A stretch of 64,000 nt of DNA from Methylobacterium aquaticum. GTDB taxonomy: Bacteria > Pseudomonadota > Alphaproteobacteria > Rhizobiales > Beijerinckiaceae. This document shows, in pieces, positions 26,789 through 37,591 of the stretch. The notes beneath the pieces are model-generated. The model did no database searches. It saw only the letters and a list, made by a program, of their open reading frames with translations, and was not told the DNA's origin. Both the position numbers and the translations under genes were made by a program. The DNA lies in NCBI RefSeq assembly GCF_016804325.1, contig NZ_CP043627.1:3423001-3487000 (forward strand). The letters are read 5' to 3'. Numbering within the stretch: the stretch's first letter is position 1; each line of letters starts with the position of its first letter.

Positions 26789-27766
26789 CTACCAGCGGAT
26801 CAGCGCGCTGCCCCAGGTGAAGCCGCCGCCGATCGCCTCGATCATCACGAGGTCGCCGCGCTTGATCCGGCCGTCCCGGCAGGCGGCGTCGAGGGCGAGC
26901 GGGATCGAGGCCGCCGAGGTGTTGCCGTGGCGATCCACCGTCAGCACCACCTTCTCGCGGGCGATGCCGAGCTTGTCGGCCGAGGCCTCGATGATCCGCC
27001 GGTTGGCCTGGTGCGGCACGAACCAGTCGAGATCGTCGGCGGTGGTGCCGGTGGCCTCGAAGGCCTGGGCGATCACGTCGGTGACCGAGCCGACGGCGAA
27101 GCGGAACACCTCCTTGCCGACCATGCGCAGCTTGCCGGTGGTGCCGGTCGAGCCCGGCCCGCCGTCGACGTAGAGTTTTTCCCGATGGCGGCCGTCGGCC
27201 CGGAGCTGGCTCGTCAGCACGCCGCGGTCGCTCGCAAGGCCCTCGCCGGGTTGGGCCTCCAGCACCAGGGCGCCGGCGCCGTCGCCGAACAGCACGCAGG
27301 TGGTGCGGTCCTCCCAGTCGAGCAGGCGCGAAAAGGTCTCGGCGCCGACGACGAGGGCGCGGGTGGCCGCGCCCGTGACGAGGAACTTGTCGGCGGTGGC
27401 GACGGCGTAGACGAAGCCGGCGCAGACCGCCTGGAGGTCGAAGGCGGCACCGGTCCGGATGCCGAGCCCGGCCTGGATCTGCGTCGCCGTCGACGGGAAG
27501 GTGTGGTCCGGCGTCGAGGTCGCGCAGATCACGAGGTCGATCGTCGAGGCGTCGATCCCGGCATCCTGCAAGGCGCGTTCGGCCGCCTTGATGCCGAGCA
27601 CCGAGGTGGTCTCGTCGGCCTCGGCGATGTGGCGCTGGCGGATGCCGGTGCGCTGGATGATCCAGTCGTCCGAGGTGTCGACGCGGGCGGCGAGGTCGTC
27701 GTTGGTGACGGTCGTCCGCGGCAGGTAGGAGCCGCAGCCCCGCACCACCGAGCGAAGGCGGGTCAT
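26789..27766 (-). CDS. fabH: beta-ketoacyl-ACP synthase III
   Basis: Starts fatty-acid synthesis by condensing acetyl-CoA with malonyl-ACP. The 325 residues carry the catalytic triad: C115 in [13 protein letters not shown], the histidine in [10 protein letters not shown], and the asparagine in [32 protein letters not shown] is the family start. It is the second gene of plsX-fabH, with a gap of 29 bases, and is followed by ihfA. Confidence 0.97.
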   Translation of the reverse strand: MTRLRSVVRGCGSYLPRTTVTNDDLAARVDTSDDWIIQRTGIRQRHIAEADETTSVLGIKAAERALQDAGIDASTIDLVICATSTPDHTFPSTATQIQAGLGIRTGAAFDLQAVCAGFVYAVATADKFLVTGAATRALVVGAETFSRLLDWEDRTTCVLFGDGAGALVLEAQPGEGLASDRGVLTSQLRADGRHREKLYVDGGPGSTGTTGKLRMVGKEVFRFAVGSVTDVIAQAFEATGTTADDLDWFVPHQANRRIIEASADKLGIAREKVVLTVDRHGNTSAASIPLALDAACRDGRIKRGDLVMIEAIGGGFTWGSALIRW

Positions 27767-27795
27767 GATGCGTTCTCCCTAGGCTGAAGCGGTCT

Positions 27796-28830
27796 TCATG
27801 CCGATGCCTGGGCCGGCGTCGCGTCGAGGTGTTCCCGGATCGTCCGCATCAGGTCGTGGCGGGCCATGTCGTAGGCGAGGTCGACCGCCGCGGCGAAGCC
27901 CTCGGCATCGGCGGCACCGTGGCTCTTGATGACGATGCCCTCGAGGCCGAGGAACACGCCGCCATTGGCCCGGCTCGGATTCATCTTCTCGCGCAGCGCG
28001 TTGAAGGCGCCGCGGGCGAACAGGTAGCCGATCTTCGCCATCAGGGTCCGGCCCATCGCACCCTTCAGGTAGGCGGCGATCTGCTTGGCCGTCCCCTCGG
28101 CGGTCTTGAGCGCGATGTTGCCGGTGAAGCCTTCCGTCACCACCACGTCGACGGTGCCGCGGCCGAGATCGGTCCCCTCGACGAAGCCGTGATAGGCCAG
28201 CCCGGCGAGGTCGGATTCGCGCAGCATCCGGGCGGCCTCCTTGACCGCCTCGTTGCCCTTCATCTCCTCGGTGCCGACGTTGAGGAGCCCGACCGTCGGC
28301 CGGTCGAGGTCGAACACGATGCGGGCCATCGCGGCGCCCATCACCGCCATGTCGACGAGGTGGTTGGCATCGGTGCCGATCGTGGCGCCGACATCGAGCA
28401 CCACGCTCTCGCCGCGCACCGTCGGCCACAGGCAGGCGATGGCCGGCCGCTCGATATGCGACATCGTCTTGAGGCAGATCTTCGACATCGCCATCAGCGC
28501 GCCGGTATTGCCGGCCGACACCGCGGCATCGGCCTCGCCGTCGCGGACGGCCTGGATCGCCTTCCACATCGACGACTTGCCGCGGCCGGAGCGCACCGCC
28601 TGGCTCGGCTTCTCGTCCATGGCGACCGCCACGGTGGTGTGGCGGATCTCGACGGCGCCCTTCAGGCGCGGCTCGGCCGCGACCAGGGGAGTGAGCACCG
28701 CCTCGTCGCCGAACATCAGGAAGGTCGTCTCGGGGTGGCGCTCGCGGGCGAGCCCCGCACCGGGCACGACCGTCGAGGGGCCGTGATCGCCGCCCATCGC
28801 GTCGAGCGAGATGCGCACTCTCTGGGACAT
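27796..28830 (-). CDS. plsX: phosphate acyltransferase
   Basis: Converts acyl-ACP to acyl-phosphate for the PlsY step of phospholipid synthesis; peripheral membrane protein, 344 residues. [20 protein letters not shown] is the family start. [20 protein letters not shown] with [56 protein letters not shown] and the C-terminal [20 protein letters not shown] are conserved. It lies downstream of the DUF177 gene and upstream of fabH, a classic lipid cluster. Confidence 0.97.
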   Translation of the reverse strand: MSQRVRISLDAMGGDHGPSTVVPGAGLARERHPETTFLMFGDEAVLTPLVAAEPRLKGAVEIRHTTVAVAMDEKPSQAVRSGRGKSSMWKAIQAVRDGEADAAVSAGNTGALMAMSKICLKTMSHIERPAIACLWPTVRGESVVLDVGATIGTDANHLVDMAVMGAAMARIVFDLDRPTVGLLNVGTEEMKGNEAVKEAARMLRESDLAGLAYHGFVEGTDLGRGTVDVVVTEGFTGNIALKTAEGTAKQIAAYLKGAMGRTLMAKIGYLFARGAFNALREKMNPSRANGGVFLGLEGIVIKSHGAADAEGFAAAVDLAYDMARHDLMRTIREHLDATPAQASA

Positions 28831-28959
28831 GGGGGTGTCGAACAGCCTCTCGGATCCACCGGGGACGCGCGAACGAGGGGGTCCGCGGCGCGGCGGAAAA
28901 TAGCGACCCGGGCCCAGGCCGCAAACGAATTCTGAAGTCTTTTCGTGATGCGGTGGTCG

Positions 28960-29478
28960 TCAGCCGTCGTTTCCGGCCTCTCGGCCCTTGAGCCCCTGGA
29001 GCGCCGCGAAGGGCTTCTCCTCCTCGTCCTCCGCCGGCGGCTCGAAGGCGACGCCGGGCTTGCGCGGATACGGGTCGAGGCCGAGGGCCAGGAACTCGGC
29101 GGCGAGGCTGCCGAGGTCGATGCGGCCGTTGACGATCGGATCTGGGATGTCGGCATCCTCGGCCGGCGTCCCCGCGAAGGCGTCGGGGGCGGCGAAGTCG
29201 ACGTCGACCTCCTCGCTCACCGTGCCGTCGAACGGCTCCAGGGTGACGCTGCAGGTCTGGGTGACGGCGGCCTCTACGGTCCCGGTGACCTGGAGCCGGT
29301 GCAGCGAGCCCGAGAGCCGGAAGGTGCCGGTGAGCCGGGCGATGCCCGGCAGGTCGAAATCGCGGGCGAGCGCGGCGCGCTCCCCCTCGTTGGCCTCGAC
29401 GGTGACGGGCTGGCCGGTCTTCAGAATGCGCTCGACCAGGATCGGGCGGGAGAACGGGCCGACGCTGTCGGGGGTCAT
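28960..29478 (-). CDS. DUF177 (YceD) family protein
   Basis: Small protein of 172 residues in the YceD/DUF177 family. Family marks are RPILVERILKTGQPVTVEAN, TGTFRLSGSLHRLQVTGTVE and VTQTCSVTLEPFDGTVSEEV, where the Cys-x3-Leu-x2-Phe pattern is typical, plus the acidic C-terminal half ending in EEEKPFAALQGLK. In other bacteria YceD precedes rpmF-plsX and is tied to 23S rRNA and ribosome assembly. Here rpmF is absent from the site and plsX follows after 129 bases. Start is the ATG at 29478, with AAGGAGCCCTCG upstream. Confidence 0.93.
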   Translation of the reverse strand: MTPDSVGPFSRPILVERILKTGQPVTVEANEGERAALARDFDLPGIARLTGTFRLSGSLHRLQVTGTVEAAVTQTCSVTLEPFDGTVSEEVDVDFAAPDAFAGTPAEDADIPDPIVNGRIDLGSLAAEFLALGLDPYPRKPGVAFEPPAEDEEEKPFAALQGLKGREAGNDG

Positions 29479-29642
29479 CGAGGGCTCCTTGTCGGATCCT
29501 GGGAGTGGGGGCCGGGAAACGGGCGCGGCAGCCCTGCGGGGTGCCCGCGCGGTCGGGCCCGGATCGCCAGGAGATGCGTCGCGGCGCGCTCTGGCGCAAG
29601 GTCCCCCTGTCTCCGGGACTTGCCTCCGGGACTTGCCTCCGG

Positions 29643-30194
29643 TCAGGCCGCGGGACCGGCGAAGGCCGCCGGATCGGGCAGGACCGGGCCGGCCGCCATC
29701 AGGGCGTCGAGATCCGTGCCCGCGAGCGCGGCATCCGCCGCCGCCACGTAGGCCGCGAGCCCCCGCGCCGCGTCGGGCTCGTCCCGGGCCAGGACGTTGC
29801 GGGCGAGCGCCGCCGCCAGGCCGTCGCGGTCGCCGGCATCGAGGGCCGCGTCGTAGGCGGCGGCGCGGCCGTAGAAGGCCTGGGCCAGCTTCTTCATCCG
29901 CTTCGACACCCCCATGTCGCCGACGCCGAGTTCGCGCAGGGACGAATCGAGCTGCGCGAAGACCGAGTTGACGAGATCCTGGGCGATGTCCGCCGCCGGG
30001 GCCGGGAGCCGGCGCAGGTGGCGCAGCACCAGGACGACGTGCAGGCACAGGGCCTCGAACCGGCCCTCGACCGTGTCGGGCACGCCGAGATCGAGGTAGA
30101 GCGCCGGCACCCGCGCCCCGGCATTGATGCGGATATGCAACGCCTCGATGGCGCGCCGGCGGGCATCCTCACGGCGGAAGGGGTTTCGCATCAT
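29643..30194 (-). CDS. ubiquinol-cytochrome c chaperone family protein (CBP3-like)
   Basis: Assembly factor for the cytochrome bc1 complex, 183 residues. The CBP3 domain is visible in ALYLDLGVPDTVEGRFEALC, LHVVLVLRHLRRLP, AQDLVNSVFAQLDSSLRELG and VGDMGVSKRMKKLAQAFYGR. It sits directly upstream of the DUF177 gene, the usual alphaproteobacterial order. Its target complex is encoded in this window at 56944-59821. Start may be 30194 or 30191 (double ATG). Transcription is divergent from bamE. Confidence 0.93.
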   Translation of the reverse strand: MMRNPFRREDARRRAIEALHIRINAGARVPALYLDLGVPDTVEGRFEALCLHVVLVLRHLRRLPAPAADIAQDLVNSVFAQLDSSLRELGVGDMGVSKRMKKLAQAFYGRAAAYDAALDAGDRDGLAAALARNVLARDEPDAARGLAAYVAAADAALAGTDLDALMAAGPVLPDPAAFAGPAA

Positions 30195-30489
30195 CGTGTA
30201 AAGTCTCGCTTCCCGCTTCGCGCAGGGATCGGCCGCCGTGGGACCGGTCGCTGCCCTACGTCTTTGATTTCGCCGCATTTTCCTTCGACGAACCAGTGCC
30301 CGCCCCGTCGGAGGATGCTCTGGCCGGCCCCGTCGGCGCCGCGTCCCGCCCGTGACCGGACATCCGTGGCCGAAGCTTGGCCGTGCCTTGCCAACGCCAC
30401 AACCCCGGGGTACGGCAACGGTCGCTTCTCGCGCAAGGCTGCCGTCAGGCCGTCCGATACACGTTCCGCTTACATCTTCCGAGGTCTCG

Positions 30490-30954
30490 ATGCCGCGCCG
30501 CTTCACACCGTCGCTCCTCCGCCTCGCCGCGGCCGGCCTGATCGGTCTGTCGGCCGCGGGCTGCGTGATCGGCGAGGAATTCCGGCACGGCTACATCATC
30601 GACGATGCCGCCGTCGCCCAGGTGCGGCCCGGCGCCAGCGCCGAGCAGGTGCTCCAGCTCCTCGGCACGCCCACCACCGTCTCCACCGTCGGCAACAAGT
30701 CCTGGTACTACATTAGCCAGAACACCCGGCGCCCGGTGATGTTCATCGGCGAGCGCCCGAAGGACCAGCGCGTCCTGGCGGTGTACTTCAACGGCGGCTT
30801 CAAGGTCGAGCGCGTGGCGCTCTACGGCGAGCAGGACGGCAAGGTGTTCGACTTCATCTCCCGCACCACGCCGACGAGCGGCGGCGAGCAGGCCTTCCTC
30901 GGCCAGCTGATGCGCGGCCTGACCAAGTTCGAGCCGTTCGGCAACGCGCGGTAA
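30490..30954 (+). CDS. bamE: outer membrane protein assembly factor BamE (SmpA/OmlA) lipoprotein
   Basis: Outer-membrane lipoprotein of 154 residues in the BAM beta-barrel assembly machine. The signal peptide ends in a lipobox, LIGLSAAGC, with the lipidated cysteine at about residue 25. The BamE domain follows: QVRPGASAEQVLQLLGTPTT, WYYISQNTRRPVMF and AVYFNGGFKVERVALYGEQD. The start at 30490 gives a signal peptide of normal size. It is divergent from the CBP3-like gene, with about 295 bases between that hold no gene I can support. Confidence 0.94.
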   Translation: MPRRFTPSLLRLAAAGLIGLSAAGCVIGEEFRHGYIIDDAAVAQVRPGASAEQVLQLLGTPTTVSTVGNKSWYYISQNTRRPVMFIGERPKDQRVLAVYFNGGFKVERVALYGEQDGKVFDFISRTTPTSGGEQAFLGQLMRGLTKFEPFGNAR

Positions 30955-31009
30955 GCGGCTTCTCCTGCGAGGGACGTCGAGTTCTCCTCACAGGCATCGT
31001 GCATCCTCT

Positions 31010-31310
31010 ACTCCCCGCAGGCGCAGGGCTATCCGGGAGAAAAGCGTAGCGCAGGCTCCTCTCCCCGCGGGCGCAGGGCTGTCCGGGGAAAGAAAAAGGC
31101 GCGTCTCCCCTCTCCCGTGTGGGAGAGGGGCCGGGGTGAGGGTGGCTCGGGTGCCGCAATGACCCTGTTCTGTCGAGCTGCGCAGCTCGACGCTTAGCGG
31201 TTTATCCTGAACCCGAGCCACCCTCACCCCTACCCCTCTCCCACTCGGGAGAGGGGATCCAGCGCTTGATTTTAAACGGGATTTTCCCCGGACAGCCCTA
31301 CCGCGGGCGG
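31010..31310. repeat. nested intergenic palindrome cluster
   Basis: Two 46-base arms, 31107-31152 and 31211-31256, are inverted copies (CCCCTCTCCC … GAGGGTGGCTCGGGT against ACCCGAGCCACCCTC … GAGAGGGG), and each arm holds its own small hairpin. Flanking them, a CTCCCCGC…GCGCAGGGCTNTCCGGG motif occurs twice in direct orientation (about 31012 and 31068) and once inverted (about 31285-31315). The cluster lies between the convergent bamE and ABC exporter genes. Confidence 0.8.
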
Positions 31311-31336
31311 GGAGAGGAGAAGACCGAACCGGGCCC

Positions 31337-33198
<1,862 letters not shown>

Positions 33199-33301
33199 GC
33201 GGGCTCCGGGGGTGAGGGATCCTCAGCTATGCGGCCGGCGGCATCCGCCAACCGGGGGGCGATGCCGCAGGCCGAAGTCCGGCGTATGACGGGCCGATCG
33301 A

Positions 33302-33775
33302 ATGGATGCCCGTGGATTCATGCTGCGCCTCGCCCTCTACCAGCCCGACATCCCGCAGAACACCGGCACGATGCTGCGCCTCGCCGCCTGCCTCGGCGTC
33401 GCCGTCGAGATCATCGAGCCGGCGGGCTTCGACGTCTCGGACCGCCACCTGCGCCGCTCCGGCCTCGATTACCTCGACCACGTCGCGATCACCCGCCACC
33501 GCTCCTACGCCGCCTTCGACGCCTGGCGGCGGGAGGCCGGGATCCGCCTGGTGCTCGCCACCACCGCCGGCTCGGTGCCCTACACCGCGCACGCCTTCCG
33601 GGACGGCGACTGCCTGATGGTCGGACGCGAATCGGCCGGGGTGCCGGATTTGGTCCACGCCGATGCGGAGGCCCGGGTGACGATCCCGATGCGGCCGGGC
33701 ATGCGCTCGCTCAACGTCGCGGTGGCGGCCGGGATGATTCTCGGCGAGGGGGTACGCCAGCTCGGCAGCCTCTGA
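33302..33775 (+). CDS. trmL: tRNA (cytidine(34)-2'-O)-methyltransferase
   Basis: SPOUT-family enzyme of 157 residues that uses S-adenosylmethionine to 2'-O-methylate the wobble base of tRNA-Leu species. [20 protein letters not shown] is motif 1, [18 protein letters not shown] is motif 2, and [20 protein letters not shown] is the knot-forming motif 3. The minimal SPOUT length and lack of an extra domain match TrmL rather than TrmH or RlmB. Starts at 33302 and 33320 are both possible. hemF follows 40 bases later on the same strand. Confidence 0.94.
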   Translation: MDARGFMLRLALYQPDIPQNTGTMLRLAACLGVAVEIIEPAGFDVSDRHLRRSGLDYLDHVAITRHRSYAAFDAWRREAGIRLVLATTAGSVPYTAHAFRDGDCLMVGRESAGVPDLVHADAEARVTIPMRPGMRSLNVAVAAGMILGEGVRQLGSL

Positions 33776-33815
33776 CATCTTGGCCCGGACGCGCCGGTAT
33801 GGAATGAAGAGGACC

Positions 33816-34711
33816 ATGACCGACGCCGCTCCCGACATCGCCGCGCTCAAGACCGAGGCGACCGCTTGGTTCTCGACCCTGCGCGACCGCATCTGCGCCG
33901 CCCTCGAAGAGATCGAGGAGGAGGCGACGGGGCCGTTCGCCCCGAGGCCGGCGGGCCCGGGCGCTTCGAGCGTACGCCCTGGGAGCGCAAGGACCATTCC
34001 GGTGCGCCTGGCGGCGGCGGCACGATGGCGATGCTGCGCGGCCGGGTGTTCGAGAAATGCGGCGTCCACGTCTCGGCGGTGCATGGCGAGTTCGCCCCCG
34101 AGTTCCGCGGCCAGATCCCGGGGGCGGCGGAGGATCCGCGCTTCTTCGCCACCGGCATCTCGCTGATCGCCCATCCGTGGAACCCGCACGTGCCGACGGT
34201 GCACATGAACACCCGCTTCGTGGTGACGACGAAGACGTGGTTCGGCGGCGGGGCCGACCTGACCCCGGTCCTCGACCGGCGGCGCACGCAAGAGGACCCG
34301 GACACGGTCGCGTTCCACGCCGCCTTCGAGGCGGCCTGTGCGAAGCATCCGGCCGCCGACTACGCTCGCTACAAGGCCTGGTGCGACGAGTATTTCCACC
34401 TCAAGCACCGCAACGAGCCCCGCGGCATCGGCGGCATCTTCTACGACTACCACTGGACCGGCGATCCCGCCGCCGACCTCGCCCTCACCCGCGAGGTCGG
34501 GACTGCTTTCTTGAGCATCTATCCCGAGATCGTGCGGCGCAACCTCGCCACGCCCTGGACCGAGGCCGACCGCCACGAGCAGCAGGTGCGTCGCGGCCGC
34601 TACGTCGAGTTCAACCTGCTCTACGACCGCGGCACGATCTTCGGCCTGAAGACCGGCGGCAACGTCGCGTCGATCCTGTCGTCGATGCCGCCGACGGTGC
34701 GCTGGCCTTAG
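33816..34711 (+). pseudogene. hemF: oxygen-dependent coproporphyrinogen-III oxidase, one-base frameshift
   Basis: Heme-synthesis enzyme that decarboxylates coproporphyrinogen III with oxygen. The N-terminus ([20 protein letters not shown]) precedes a break in CCCC at 33940-33943; adding one C restores [18 protein letters not shown]. After that the family is complete: [89 protein letters not shown] and the end SSMPPTVRW. The repaired product is about 298 residues, the usual size. Start is ATG 33816 with AAGAGGACC upstream; 33804 is the alternative. An essential-looking gene with a simple frameshift points to sequence error. Confidence 0.93.
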
Positions 34712-34762
34712 GATCCCACCTTATCCCGAGGCTGTCCCACTCCCATCTGAACGGCTTCGGGC

Positions 34763-35005
34763 ATGAAAGCCATCCGCTTCACCGGACCGGCCCTGAAAGC
34801 CTTCGCGAGGCTGCCGGACAAGGCTCGGGGGCAGATGCGGGCAAAGCTCGAGCGCTACGCAGCGACGGGAACCGGCGACGTCAAAGCCCTGGTGGGAGTT
34901 CCCGGGCTGCGAATCCGATCAGGGTCGTACCGGGCTGTCTTCATCGAGACGACCGATGCGATCGAGGTCTTCAAGGTCGGCGACCGGCGCGACATCTATG
35001 AATGA
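34763..35005 (+). CDS. RelE/ParE-superfamily toxin
   Basis: Predicted toxin of 80 residues in a type II toxin-antitoxin pair. The RelE fold is seen in MKAIRFTGPALKAFARLPDK, LVGVPGLRIRSGSYRAVFIE and IEVFKVGDRRDIYE, whose central arginines (GLRIRSGSYR) match the catalytic strand of RelE/HigB ribonucleases. The stop overlaps the antitoxin start region. Toxin-first order is as in HigBA. It lies just after hemF. Whether it cleaves mRNA at the ribosome or targets gyrase (ParE) cannot be told. Confidence 0.88.
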   Translation: MKAIRFTGPALKAFARLPDKARGQMRAKLERYAATGTGDVKALVGVPGLRIRSGSYRAVFIETTDAIEVFKVGDRRDIYE

Positions 35006-35480
35006 GGTCAGGCGAATGAGCGTTCAGTCGATCGTCACCGAGGGAGGCGAGGAACTCGTCATCCTGTCGCGGAGGACCTATGACGCCCTCCTGGCCCGCG
35101 CCGGCGACGAGGATGCGGAGGACCGCATGACCGCGCGGCTCGCCGCGGACCATCTGGCCGCCCGGGACGCTGGCACCGTCGCCTTCGCGCCGAATTGGCT
35201 GACGGCTGCCGTGCTGGCCGGCGAGCCGCCTCTGGTCGCAGCCCGCCGCCATGCCGGTCTGGGCCTCGCCGATCTCGCGGCGAAAGTTGGACTCGCCGAG
35301 GATGTGCTGGCTGCGATGGAGCAGGGACGCCACGCCAGCACCCCGACGGAGATCGAGGCGATCGCTCAGGCCTGCGACGTCGACGCAGCTTTGCTTCTGG
35401 ACCAGGACTTCGCCCCCGTTCCGAATGAGGTCGCTGCGCCCATTCTGAAGCCGCGTCGCCGGTCCTCACGAAGCCGGTGA
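34998..35480 (+). CDS. XRE-family helix-turn-helix antitoxin/regulator
   Basis: Partner of the upstream toxin, 160 residues from ATG 34998, or 154 from ATG 35016. The N-terminal half (TEGGEELVILSRRTYDALLA) looks like the antitoxin/PHD-like segment that touches the toxin. The C-terminal half is an XRE helix-turn-helix: PPLVAARRHAGLGLADLAAK, VGLAEDVLAAMEQGRHASTP, TEIEAIAQACDVDAALLLD. It probably neutralises the toxin and represses the pair's promoter. The tail is basic (LKPRRRSSRSR). It overlaps the EamA gene by four bases, so the transporter may be cotranscribed. Confidence 0.88.
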   Translation: MNEVRRMSVQSIVTEGGEELVILSRRTYDALLARAGDEDAEDRMTARLAADHLAARDAGTVAFAPNWLTAAVLAGEPPLVAARRHAGLGLADLAAKVGLAEDVLAAMEQGRHASTPTEIEAIAQACDVDAALLLDQDFAPVPNEVAAPILKPRRRSSRSR

Positions 35481-36373
35481 AACCCCTCCCCGATCTCGCC
35501 GCCGTCGTCCTGTGGATGGCCGGCGCGCTTCTGTCCTTCTCGGCCACCGCCATCGCCGTGCGCGAATTGGCGCCAGCGCTCGGCCTGTTCGACATCCTGG
35601 CGGCCCGGGCGGCGGCCGGCGTCGCGATCGTCGGGGCGGTGGCGCTCCTGCGCCGCCGGCCGCTGGCGGCGCGGCGCATGAGGCTGCATCTCGCCCGCAA
35701 CCTCGTCCATTGGGGCGGCAACTACGCCTGGTCCTACGGCGTGACGCTGCTGCCGCTCGCCGTCGTCTTCGCGCTGGAATTCACCACGCCGGCCTGGGTC
35801 ACGCTGCTCGCCGTGCTGATCCTGCGCGAGCGGCTGACCGCGAGCCGGGTCGCGGCGGTCGCCCTCGGCTTTCTCGGCGTGCTGGTGGTCTTGCGGCCGG
35901 GCCTTGCCGCGTTGCAGCCGGCGAGCCTCGTGGTGCTGGCCGCCGCGGTGATGTTCGCGCTGACGGCCGTCGCCACCAAGGCGCTGACCCGGACCGAGAG
36001 CGTGCTGTCGATCCTGTTCTGGATGAACCTGATCCAGCTGCCGCTCAACCTCGTGGCCGGCCGGGTGTTTCCGGCTTTGCCGGTCCACGCCTTCGAGGGG
36101 CACCACGCGGTGGCGCTGGCGGTCCTGTGCATCGCCGGGCTGACCTCGCATTGGTGCCTGACCAGCGCCTATCGCCGCGGCGACGCCATCCTGGTCATGC
36201 CGCTCGATTTCCTGCGCATCCCGCTGATCGCGGTGCTCGGCTGGCGCTTCTACGGCGAGCCGCTCGATCCGTGGCTGTTCGTCGGCGCCGGGCTGATCGT
36301 CGGCGGCATCGTCTGGAACCTCGCCGCGGAGGCGCGGCGTCAGGCCCCGGCCGCCCAGCCCGAAAGGGCTTGA
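35477..36373 (+). CDS. EamA/DMT family transporter
   Basis: Inner-membrane drug/metabolite transporter of 298 residues with ten predicted helices in two EamA repeats (for example AAVVLWMAGALLSFSATAIA, VTLLAVLILRERLTASRVAA, then LIVGGIVWNLAAEAR at the end). The GTG at 35477 overlaps the antitoxin stop by four bases. The central EFTTPAWVTLLAVLILRERL is the conserved EamA glutamate-containing helix. Substrate unknown. Confidence 0.92.
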   Translation: MKPLPDLAAVVLWMAGALLSFSATAIAVRELAPALGLFDILAARAAAGVAIVGAVALLRRRPLAARRMRLHLARNLVHWGGNYAWSYGVTLLPLAVVFALEFTTPAWVTLLAVLILRERLTASRVAAVALGFLGVLVVLRPGLAALQPASLVVLAAAVMFALTAVATKALTRTESVLSILFWMNLIQLPLNLVAGRVFPALPVHAFEGHHAVALAVLCIAGLTSHWCLTSAYRRGDAILVMPLDFLRIPLIAVLGWRFYGEPLDPWLFVGAGLIVGGIVWNLAAEARRQAPAAQPERA

Positions 36374-36405
36374 CCGCGGGGCGCCGTGGCGCGTTGATCG
36401 GCGCC

Positions 36406-37581
36406 ATGCTGTTGTCCTTCTTCACCGAACTGCGCGCCGCCAAGGTCCCGGTCTCGCTGCGCGAGTACCTGATCCTGCTCGAGGCCCTCGACCGCGACCT
36501 CGCCGACCAGCGGGTGGAGGACTTCTATTACCTCGCCCGCACCGCCCTGGTGAAGGACGAGCGCAACCTCGACAAGTTCGACCGGGTGTTCGGCCGCGTC
36601 TTCAAGGGCGTGGTCACGGTCGGCGAGGCGGTGGAGCCGCAAGGAATTCCCGAGGAATGGCTGCGCAAGCTGGCCGAGAAATACCTCACCGAGGAGGAGC
36701 GGGCGCAGCTCCAGGCGCTCGGCTGGGACAAGCTGTTCGAGACCCTGAAGCAGCGGCTGGCCGAGCAGAAGGAACGCCACCAGGGCGGCTCGAAATGGAT
36801 CGGCACCGGGGGCACCTCGCCGTTCGGCGCCTACGGCTACAACCCGGAAGGCATCCGCATCGGCCAGGACGGCAACCGCAACTTCCGGGCGGTGAAGGTC
36901 TGGGACCAGCGCACCTTCAAGGACCTGGACGATTCGGCGGAGCTCGGCTCGCGCACCATCCGGCTGGCGCTCCGGCGCCTGCGCCGCTTCGCCCGCACCG
37001 GGGCTGCGGAAGAACTCGACCTCGACGGCACGATCCGCGAGACCGCCCGCCACGGCACCCTCGATCTCCAGCTCCGGCCGGAGCGCCGCAACGCCGTGAA
37101 GGTGCTGCTGTTCCTCGATGTCGGCGGCTCGATGGACTGGCACGTCGAACTCGCCGAGCAGTTGTTTTCGGCCGCCCGCTCGGAGTTCAAGCACTTCGAG
37201 CATTTCTACTTCCACAACTGCCTCTACGAGACGGTGTGGAAGGAGAATCGCCGCCGCCACACCGAGGGGACACCGCTCCTCGACGTGATCCGCACCTATC
37301 CGTCCGATTACCGGGTGGTGTTCGTCGGCGATGCCGCGATGTCGCCCTACGAGATCGCGATGGCGGGCGGCTCGGTCGAGCACTGGAACGAGGAGGCCGG
37401 AAAGGTCTGGCTCGAGCGGGTGCTGAACCACTTCCCGAAAGTGGCCTGGCTCAACCCGGTGCCGCAGGCGCAGTGGAACTACACCCAGTCGAACGCGATG
37501 ATCCGGCAGATCTTTTCGGACCGGATGTACCCGCTGACGCTGGAGGGCATCGACCAGGCGACGCGGGCGTTGCTGCGGTAG
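36406..37581 (+). CDS. CoxE-like von Willebrand A domain protein
   Basis: Cytoplasmic protein of 391 residues. The N-terminal half (MLLSFFTELRAAKVPVSLRE … NLDKFDRVFGRVFKGV) and the C-terminal VWA domain match the CoxE-like/COG3825 group, which works with MoxR-type AAA ATPases in protein or metal-cofactor maturation. The MIDAS motif is FLDVGGSMDWH, with Gly in place of the first Ser, as is usual in this group, and VVFVGDAAMSPYEIAMAGGS is the second site. No MoxR ATPase gene lies in this window, so the partner must be elsewhere. It starts 32 bases after the EamA gene; the TTG at 36394 is a weaker start. Confidence 0.92.
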   Translation: MLLSFFTELRAAKVPVSLREYLILLEALDRDLADQRVEDFYYLARTALVKDERNLDKFDRVFGRVFKGVVTVGEAVEPQGIPEEWLRKLAEKYLTEEERAQLQALGWDKLFETLKQRLAEQKERHQGGSKWIGTGGTSPFGAYGYNPEGIRIGQDGNRNFRAVKVWDQRTFKDLDDSAELGSRTIRLALRRLRRFARTGAAEELDLDGTIRETARHGTLDLQLRPERRNAVKVLLFLDVGGSMDWHVELAEQLFSAARSEFKHFEHFYFHNCLYETVWKENRRRHTEGTPLLDVIRTYPSDYRVVFVGDAAMSPYEIAMAGGSVEHWNEEAGKVWLERVLNHFPKVAWLNPVPQAQWNYTQSNAMIRQIFSDRMYPLTLEGIDQATRALLR

Positions 37582-37591
37582 GGAAGCGCCT

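Noticed and set aside
35512..37581. 689-codon plus-strand frame
   Set aside because: Its first 300 codons are out of frame with the EamA gene; only the part from 36406 (VWA protein) is coding.
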